Source of the DNA: Chitinophagaceae bacterium
Lineage (GTDB): Bacteria; Bacteroidota; Bacteroidia; Chitinophagales; Chitinophagaceae
Length of the DNA: 64,000 bases
Direction of reading: 5' to 3'
Assembly (NCBI GenBank): GCA_004028795.1
Contig: SAIW01000008.1
Span: forward strand, 1 to 64,000
Position numbers and translations under genes: made by a program. The notes below the pieces were generated by a model, which was given only the letters and a program-made list of their open reading frames with translations, made no database searches and was not told the origin of the DNA. Shown here in pieces: positions 58,465-64,000 of the stretch. Each line of letters starts with the position of its first letter. The first letter of the stretch is position 1.

Positions 58465-60429
58465 TTAAGAATGAACATACCGTAACGATACCTTTTCCAA
58501 TGGTGCTACTACCATAGGAATTTTTTCTATTGTACAATCTGCTAAATCTAAGCCGAAAGCTTTCTTATCGCTCTGAGCCATTTTAGTTATACCGAAATAA
58601 GCATTCAATATAAAACCTTCACGGAATGAAAATTCGTTTTCAATGGATAAGAATTTTTCTATCAATACATAACGGATATCATTACTTACTTCATTAGGAT
58701 GCAACATACTTTCTGCCACATCAACATTAACAGTAACCTGTTTATTGGCTGTTAATTCATTCAATATTTTTTTAAAGAATAAATTAATGCGTGGCTGTAC
58801 TCTGAATCCTAATTTAAAATCTATACGTATAATTTTATCTTTCACAATTTCATCTACAGTATATTCCATCGTATATGGTTCATCGGTTCTGTCAATATGT
58901 ATAAACCAATACACATCAGCTTTTTTAGGGCGTTTGGTAAGAATAGATTCCAGTATCCTTTTTTCAATACTTCTTTTATTATTTGCTTTGGTTAAAAACA
59001 CCAAATGGGTTGCGTATTTAGGTTCGTACTCATTGGTGCTAAGCTTTTCAATTAACGGAATAAAAGGAATAAGACTCTGAAACTGTAAAAAACGATTGGT
59101 AATTTTTCTTGCCTTGTACCAGATAAACATGATGAATACCAAAGCAAATTCAAATACCAAGAACATCCACCTTTGTTTAATCTTGGCAACATTGGCAATA
59201 AAGAAAGATACTTCTACAGCCAGAAAAATAAACAGTACAATAAACACAATTGCAGATGCCCACTTTTTTACAAACTTCATATAATAAAACATTAAAGTGG
59301 TTGTCATAAGCATGGCAACTGTAATTGAAAAGCCATAAGCAGCTTCCATTTTAGCAGAATCTTTAAAGTATAACATCATACCTACACAACCTAACCAGAG
59401 TATCCAGTTAATGCTTGGAATATAAATTTGCCCTCTGATGTCTGTGGGATATTTAATGGTAATACGTGGCCAGAAGTTTAAGCTTACTGCTTCACTTATT
59501 AAAGTAAAAGAACCACTTATTAATGCCTGACTTGCAATAATGGTTGCTAATGTTGCTATGATGATGGATGGAATTAAAAACCATTCAGGAATAATTTCAT
59601 AAAACGGATTTAAGTTATCTAATGTTTTTTTACCGCTATGTAATAACCAGGCAGCCTGCCCGAAGTAGTTAGCCAACAAAGCCACTTTTACAAACATCCA
59701 GCTTACCTGTATATTTTTTTTACCGCAATGCCCTAAATCAGAGTATAAAGCTTCAGCACCGGTGGTACATAAGAATACTGCACCTAACAACCAAAAGCCT
59801 TTGGGGTAATGACTTAATAAATCGTAAGCATAATAAGGATTAAATGCCTTTACAATAGCTGTATAATGTGTTATCTGAAGAATGCCTAAAACCATAATCA
59901 TGGTAAACCATATAAACATTATGGGGCCGAATGAGCTACCCACTATTTTGGTACCGAATTGCTGAAAGAAAAATAATAATGATATGATGGCTATTACAAT
60001 ACCAATGGTTAATGCATTGCCCGGTACAATAATATTTTCCAGGCCTTTTACACCATTTAAGCCTTCAATAGCAGATGCTACTGATATTGGCGGTGTAATA
60101 ATGCCATCGGCTAAAAGCGTTGCTGCACCAACAATTGCGGGGAAATAAAGCCAATGCCTGTAACGCCAAACCAAAGCATATAAAGAGAAGATGCCGCCTT
60201 CACCTTTATTATCTGCCTGCAGTGTAAGCAGAATGTATTTGAATGTTGTTTGCAGGGTGAGTGTCCAGAACACGCAGGAAATAGCACCGTACACTAATTG
60301 GTCTGTAATTTCTCTTTCACCAATGATGGATTTGAAAACATACAAAGGCGATGTACCAATATCGCCGAAAATGATACCGAGTGTTACCAGCAATCCTACG
60401 CCGGTAACTTTTTTCAGGTTGCTTTGCAT
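58465..60429 (-). CDS. kup: KUP/HAK/KT-family potassium uptake transporter
   Basis: A 654-residue transporter: LLVTLGIIFGDIGTSPLYVF at residue 13, NKGEGGIFSLYAL near 72, DGIITPPISVASAIEGL near 105, about twelve membrane spans to residue 430 and a soluble C-terminal domain. It takes up K+ with H+. An open frame extends to 60600 (57 more residues with one hydrophobic stretch), but the family starts about ten residues before GVGLLV, so the ATG at 60429 is preferred. Confidence 0.92.
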   Translation of the reverse strand: MQSNLKKVTGVGLLVTLGIIFGDIGTSPLYVFKSIIGEREITDQLVYGAISCVFWTLTLQTTFKYILLTLQADNKGEGGIFSLYALVWRYRHWLYFPAIVGAATLLADGIITPPISVASAIEGLNGVKGLENIIVPGNALTIGIVIAIISLLFFFQQFGTKIVGSSFGPIMFIWFTMIMVLGILQITHYTAIVKAFNPYYAYDLLSHYPKGFWLLGAVFLCTTGAEALYSDLGHCGKKNIQVSWMFVKVALLANYFGQAAWLLHSGKKTLDNLNPFYEIIPEWFLIPSIIIATLATIIASQALISGSFTLISEAVSLNFWPRITIKYPTDIRGQIYIPSINWILWLGCVGMMLYFKDSAKMEAAYGFSITVAMLMTTTLMFYYMKFVKKWASAIVFIVLFIFLAVEVSFFIANVAKIKQRWMFLVFEFALVFIMFIWYKARKITNRFLQFQSLIPFIPLIEKLSTNEYEPKYATHLVFLTKANNKRSIEKRILESILTKRPKKADVYWFIHIDRTDEPYTMEYTVDEIVKDKIIRIDFKLGFRVQPRINLFFKKILNELTANKQVTVNVDVAESMLHPNEVSNDIRYVLIEKFLSIENEFSFREGFILNAYFGITKMAQSDKKAFGLDLADCTIEKIPMVVAPLEKVSLRYVHS

Positions 60430-60742
60430 AATATGTTGAGGTTGATTTAGCCATGATGAAATTTCATGGCAAATTTTAAATACACTAAATACAACAAAGA
60501 AGCAGCTGCTAACCAGCAAAAGATAATAAAGCTGATTTCTTTTTTTGTGAGGGGCTCTTTTTGCATTCAGTTTGGTTGCTTGCTTAAAAGCCTCAAGCAA
60601 TATGCCACTGCACTACATAAAATCAAATGCCTTTATAACTCTTTGCCGGTAAGCATTTCAGCAGTTGAAAGTAAGACTTATTTATTACAATAATAAACAA
60701 CCCTTCCATTTTGAAAGGGTGGTATACCGTTTTGAAAGGGTG
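60430..60742. other. Region between the sigma-54 regulator and kup
   Basis: 313 bp without a convincing gene. It holds the weak terminator of the regulator gene (60700-60720) with two copies of TTTTGAAAGGGTG (60709-60721 and 60730-60742), and an open frame in phase with kup. No clear -24/-12 promoter with GG-N10-GC spacing was found here. Confidence 0.5.
60700..60720 (-). terminator. Weak terminator after the response regulator gene
   Basis: On the minus strand, ACCCTTTCA pairs with TGGAAGGGT (one mismatch), followed by TGTTTATT. Confidence 0.45.
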
Positions 60743-62071
60743 CTAATTAATTTGATATTCTTCTATTTTTCTGTATAAAGTGGTTAAGCCTATACCCAAT
60801 AACCGGGCTGTTTCTGTTTTATTGCCTTTGGTGTGCTGCAGTACTTTCTGAATATGTTGCTTTTCTATAGCTGCTAATAATAAGCTGTCTGTTGTGTTGT
60901 TGCCGGTATGTTGTAACTCGTAAGGCAAATGTTCTTTCAAAATTTCTTTACCATCGGTTAATATAGCAGCCCTTTCTATTACATTCTTCAGCTCGCGAAT
61001 ATTTCCTTTCCACTCGTGTTGTTGCAATGCCTGTAACGCATTGCTGCTGATGTGTAACAAAGCAGATTGATGTTTAGATGCATACATGGTTAAGAAATAA
61101 TGAGCCAGTAAACCTATATCTTCTTTTCTTTCTTTTAAGGCAGGTAAATGAATGGTAAAGCCGTTTAAACGATAAAACAAATCTTCTCTGAAACGCCCCT
61201 TTGTAATTTCTTCAGTAAGTTTTCTGTTAGTAGCTGCAATAATGCGAATGTTTACTTTAGTTGTTTTTTCATCGCCTAATTTTATAAACTCACCATTCTC
61301 TAAAACCCTTAGCAGTTTTGCCTGCAAATCAATATTCATTTCGCCAATTTCATCTAAAAATAAAGTGCCGTTATTGGCTAATTCTATTAAGCCCTTTTTA
61401 TCTTTTGCTGCACCGGTGTAAGCTCCGGCTTTATGACCAAACAATTCTCCTTCTAATAAATCTTTTGAAAAGGCACTGCAATTAATAGCAATAAAAGCCT
61501 GATTATTTTTTTTACTGTTGGCATGAATGGCATTGGCAAATACTTCTTTGCCCGTACCCGTTTCTCCAAGTAGCAATACATTAATATCGGTAGCTGCAAT
61601 TTTTTGTGCTAACTGAATAGCGTTTTTAATTGATGATGATTGGCCGATGATATTATCAAAATGATATTTGCTTTTACTACCTATTGTAACAGCTTTTGCT
61701 TTAGCTGCTTTTACTTTTTCTGTTGCCTGATGTAAGAGCGGAATAATTTTATTATTATCATCTCCTTTGGTAATATAATCAAAAGCACCGTTTTTAATGG
61801 CTTGCACACCATCTGTAATATTGCCGTAAGCAGTTAATAAAATAAATTCTATCAGCTGAAACTGTTGCTTGGCTTGCTTTACAAAGTCAACCCCATTACC
61901 ATCGGGTAATTTTACATCGCAAAGAACAACATCTATATTTTGTGATGTTAATTTTTTTAAACCTGCCTGTAATGATGCGGCTTCTATAACTGTAAAGTTT
62001 TCTAAAGCTATGATACGAGCCATAAGACTGCGTAACTTTTCTTCATCGTCAATTATGAGAATAGTGCTCAA
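60743..62071 (-). CDS. NtrC-type sigma-54-dependent response regulator
   Basis: About 442 residues: receiver domain (ILIIDDEEKL, phospho-Asp in VVLCDVKLPDGNG, TAYG), AAA+ domain with Walker A GETGTGKEVF, the sigma-54 contact loop GAYTGA, Walker B LFLDEIGEM and RFREDLFYRL, and a C-terminal Fis-type helix-turn-helix (GNKTETARLLGIGLTTLYRK). It is probably the partner of the kdp kinase. An in-frame ATG at 62122 lies inside a 39-bp repeat copy and its extra residues have no family match, so the TTG at 62071 is preferred. Confidence 0.87.
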   Translation of the reverse strand: MSTILIIDDEEKLRSLMARIIALENFTVIEAASLQAGLKKLTSQNIDVVLCDVKLPDGNGVDFVKQAKQQFQLIEFILLTAYGNITDGVQAIKNGAFDYITKGDDNNKIIPLLHQATEKVKAAKAKAVTIGSKSKYHFDNIIGQSSSIKNAIQLAQKIAATDINVLLLGETGTGKEVFANAIHANSKKNNQAFIAINCSAFSKDLLEGELFGHKAGAYTGAAKDKKGLIELANNGTLFLDEIGEMNIDLQAKLLRVLENGEFIKLGDEKTTKVNIRIIAATNRKLTEEITKGRFREDLFYRLNGFTIHLPALKERKEDIGLLAHYFLTMYASKHQSALLHISSNALQALQQHEWKGNIRELKNVIERAAILTDGKEILKEHLPYELQHTGNNTTDSLLLAAIEKQHIQKVLQHTKGNKTETARLLGIGLTTLYRKIEEYQIN

Positions 62072-62084
62072 TGAGTGTGTTTTT

Positions 62085-62123
62085 TTATGCACAAAGCTAT
62101 GCAGTAGAAGTGTGCGACGCAAC
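62085..62123 (+). repeat. 39-bp dispersed element, copy I
   Basis: The core AGTAGAAGTGTGCGACGCAA plus C (62103-62123) is clear; the 5' half is diverged. A separate GTTGAATAATGAAC, the usual start of the element, follows at 62128-62141, as if two copies had been rearranged. Confidence 0.65.
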
Positions 62124-62185
62124 AGTAGTTGAATAATGAACTAAAAGTTGGTATCCCCAAAAGAATTTAATTACTGAGCTTTGTT

Positions 62186-62770
62186 TTAAAACCACCTATT
62201 AGTAGTGCGTTGCATTGTACTGTAGTTGTTGGATGCAGTAGTATCTGCATTTTTTTCTGAAGTAATTTTTATCTTCTCTGGTAGCGATAAAATTAATTCT
62301 CCATCCTGGGTAATTTCCTGATCATAATCTGAACCCAAACCTAAATGTTTATGTTTAGCAGCAAATATTTTAAGTAAATCTTCAATACTTTGTTTTTTTA
62401 AATTTCCTTCAACTGTTGCGTTTTCTTCAACAATAAAATTATTGGCAAAAACATCTCCGCTTACAAGAGCACCATTCATAATACTTACTTTCCCTTTACT
62501 GAATATTTCACCTTCTACCTGTCCGAAAATCATTATTTCTGAGGCAAAAAAATAACCACTTACAACAGCTTTTTTGCCTATGATAAGTTTATCTGAAATA
62601 TTTATTTTTCCATTGAAAAAACCATCTAACCTGCCTTTACATTCTCCGGTAATATCTCCGGTAACTTTCATGCCGGCGGGCAATAAAAAACTTTCTACTT
62701 CCGGCGTTTGTTTACCAAAATGCAGGTGCTTATAATGTTTTAAAAACTGAAATCTCTCTTTATTAAGCAC
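62186..62770 (-). CDS. Bactofilin (polymer-forming cytoskeletal protein)
   Basis: A 194-residue protein: basic N-terminal tail (LKHYKHLHFGK), then the right-handed beta-helix typical of bactofilins (about residues 28-128: FLLPAGMKVTGDITGECKGR, LDGFFNGKINISDKLIIG, GQVEGEIFSKGKVSI, ATVEGNLKK) and a flexible C-terminal tail of about 65 residues. Bactofilins self-assemble into filaments without nucleotide and scaffold envelope processes. Its start lies 8 bp inside the actin-like gene, so the two are translationally coupled. Confidence 0.88.
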   Translation of the reverse strand: MLNKERFQFLKHYKHLHFGKQTPEVESFLLPAGMKVTGDITGECKGRLDGFFNGKINISDKLIIGKKAVVSGYFFASEIMIFGQVEGEIFSKGKVSIMNGALVSGDVFANNFIVEENATVEGNLKKQSIEDLLKIFAAKHKHLGLGSDYDQEITQDGELILSLPEKIKITSEKNADTTASNNYSTMQRTTNRWF

Positions 62771-63791
62771 TGAAGTAAGAAATTATAGTTGATGAATTGC
62801 CTAAATCTATTCCTACACAACCTCTTGAATGTGTAGATGAAAGTGAATAAGAATTGTATAAATAACCTATGCTTGCAACATTCTGCGAATCTATAACTGC
62901 TTCTACTTTCATAAAATCTTTAAACTCTTCATAAAACGCATCTCTTAAATCATCGTAATAAACACCTCCGCCAATTAAATAAATACATTCACATCTTTCA
63001 AAATCACGGTCTGTAATATGGTTTTTTATAGAAGGAGAAATTACCTGCCTGTAGTATTGGCCTAAAATATCTTTTCTTAACTCTCTTAATTCTATTTTTT
63101 TTCTGTTTGCAATCATTACACCTTTCATTAATGAGTCGTTAATCTGAAACTCATTTTTTAATTCTAAGTAGTGCAGCTTGTTTAATTCTCTTTGCAGATT
63201 ATTTACAACATATCTTATACCATGCACACTAAAGCAGGTTCTTTGCACAAGTCCGTCTTCTGTAGCCATACCGCCTTCTGCTGTTCCGTAGCCTAAACTT
63301 ATAACAATAAAATTTTTAGGCTGTTGGCTAGAGTACATTTTCTTAACACCAATTACACCGCCTACCAATTCAGGAATAATATCAAATTGACCTATTTCAA
63401 AATTTGAACGGCGGGAAGTACCGTTTAGTGTAAATGTTTCAGTATTGTATTCAACAGAAAAAAACTTCTTTTCTAAAAATTTAGATAAAGGCTGTTTATA
63501 AATATTAAAAGTAGAGAAAGGCAAACCCATTGTTAGTGTTAAGGGTTGCTCAACTTTATCCATTAAATTAAGCAGTGCTGCTTTAAACAATAACTCGTAG
63601 TCTCTTTCATCGGGAGATGAGTTGATGATACGTTGTGGATTAAGACCATCTTTCTTGGCTAATTCGCCAATTACATACCATAAATTATTGTTGCGAACTT
63701 TAATACCACTGATTAAATCGTTAGCTGTGTTTTCAGTATTACCATATGATGGTTCAAAAACACTTGGAAAACTTAGGGTTGATACTTTCAT
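62763..63791 (-). CDS. Actin-like (ParM/StbA-type) ATPase with circularly permuted order
   Basis: A 342-residue protein. The N-terminus MKVSTLSFPSVFEP matches what normally follows the phosphate-1 motif of ParM-like actins. Phosphate-2 is at 161-173 (FIVISLGYGTAEG, with Ser where Asp is usual), the adenosine motif at 269-277 (CIYLIGGGV), and phosphate-1 (GIDLGNSSTIISYF) is at 327-340, two residues from the end. A TAA lies three codons before the ATG, so no N-terminal copy has been missed. It probably polymerises with ATP. It is co-translated with a bactofilin. A TACTTTTG promoter box lies at 63812-63819. Confidence 0.85.
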   Translation of the reverse strand: MKVSTLSFPSVFEPSYGNTENTANDLISGIKVRNNNLWYVIGELAKKDGLNPQRIINSSPDERDYELLFKAALLNLMDKVEQPLTLTMGLPFSTFNIYKQPLSKFLEKKFFSVEYNTETFTLNGTSRRSNFEIGQFDIIPELVGGVIGVKKMYSSQQPKNFIVISLGYGTAEGGMATEDGLVQRTCFSVHGIRYVVNNLQRELNKLHYLELKNEFQINDSLMKGVMIANRKKIELRELRKDILGQYYRQVISPSIKNHITDRDFERCECIYLIGGGVYYDDLRDAFYEEFKDFMKVEAVIDSQNVASIGYLYNSYSLSSTHSRGCVGIDLGNSSTIISYFSA

Positions 63792-63811
63792 TGTTTGTTA
63801 GGAGTGAAGCT

Positions 63812-63819
63812 CAAAAGTA
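63812..63819 (-). promoter_or_regulatory. -7 promoter box of the actin-like/bactofilin operon
   Basis: The minus strand reads TACTTTTG, 20 nt before the ATG; matches TAnnTTTG. Confidence 0.45.
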
Positions 63820-63955
63820 TTTGCTTAGGCCTATGTGTCTGTAAACAAATTGCTACTAAATAATTACCTTATTGTAAATAAAAGGTTACCAAATTGTAAG
63901 TTGCATAGACTATAAGCTGTGCAAAATGAAAATTAGAATATTAGTCTAATAATTA

Positions 63956-64000
63956 TTACTTCAACTCAACCCATTCGCTGATGTTGTTATTAACATCAAT
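63956..64000 (-). CDS. Possible 3' end of a gene continuing past the right edge
   Basis: The minus strand is open from the edge for 14 codons (IDVNNNISEWVELK) to a TAA at 63956-63958. Too short to name, and only weakly supported as coding. Confidence 0.3.
   Translation of the reverse strand: MDVNNNISEWVELK

Noticed and set aside
60430-60600. A 57-codon N-terminal extension of kup with one hydrophobic stretch
   Set aside because: KUP proteins start about ten residues before GVGLLVTLG. The extension is in phase but probably fortuitous; not excluded.
9567-62123. The 39-bp repeats as a CRISPR array
   Set aside because: They are single, in both orientations and kilobases apart, with no spacers.
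1-64000. tRNA, rRNA, riboswitch or prophage features
   Set aside because: No cloverleaf, rRNA signature, known aptamer core, integrase or phage structural gene was recognised by reading; a covariance-model scan could still find a small RNA.

Overview
The window is a 64 kb piece of an AT-rich chromosome from a member of the Bacteroidota, probably of the Chitinophagaceae/Sphingobacteriia side (the phylum is well supported, the family is inference). Support comes from the gldE-gldD gliding genes behind ssb, promoter boxes of the TAnnTTTG type, A-rich ribosome binding regions, an N-terminal-only KdpD next to a separate histidine kinase, a SWIM/SNF2 helicase, and BamA followed by several OmpH/Skp chaperones. 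No rRNA, tRNA, CRISPR array, prophage or intact insertion sequence was seen. Most genes are housekeeping; the unusual content is in small genes, repeats and the right end.

Layout. 1-9257 (minus): a partial SNF2 helicase, comB, an RlpA-like lipoprotein, an SRPBCC protein, gcvT, two small secreted proteins, and a PadR-PspC pair behind a perfect operator-like palindrome. 9719-15667 (plus): ssb-gldE-gldD, a DUF3109 protein, a LutB-like Fe-S protein and a polysaccharide deacetylase. 15696-22407: a JmjC/cupin protein, a class V PLP enzyme, meaB, an O-antigen ligase and two glycosyltransferases. 22462-33503 (plus): a Lon-N protein, coaX, lptC, uppS-bamA-ompH x3, murI, rpmH, rnpA-yidD and holB, an envelope-biogenesis and core block. 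33553-46922: an M14 peptidase, an arsenic cluster (arsR-arsM-small membrane ORF-arsC), ricT, a retropepsin-like protease, an M3 peptidase, a PemK-type toxin-antitoxin pair, pyrD, a thiolase and an Ig-like lipoprotein. 46974-62071: a UvrD/RecB-like helicase-nuclease and a potassium-uptake block (three tiny membrane ORFs including kdpF, then kdpA, kdpB, kdpC, kdpD-N and a histidine kinase; plus kup and an NtrC-type response regulator). 62186-63791: a bactofilin and an actin-like ATPase overlapping by 8 bp.

Most notable observations. (1) The actin-like protein at 62763-63791 has its phosphate-1 motif (GIDLGNSSTI) at the extreme C-terminus and a stop codon three codons before its start, so it appears to be a circularly permuted ParM/StbA-type actin, paired with a bactofilin. 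(2) Three single-membrane-span ORFs of 34, 27 and 25 residues precede kdpA; the last is KdpF. (3) A 39-bp dispersed element (GTTG...TGCGACGCAAC) occurs nine times, apparently all between genes, and three copies have different hairpins nested at the same place. (4) An 87-bp palindromic element occurs once between genes and once in frame inside the O-antigen ligase. Other repeat types, including 7-bp tandem arrays, sit inside gldD, pyrD, kdpB and the deacetylase. (5) Five genes share a promoter box TATCTTYR placed exactly 4 nt before the start codon, suggesting leaderless mRNAs.
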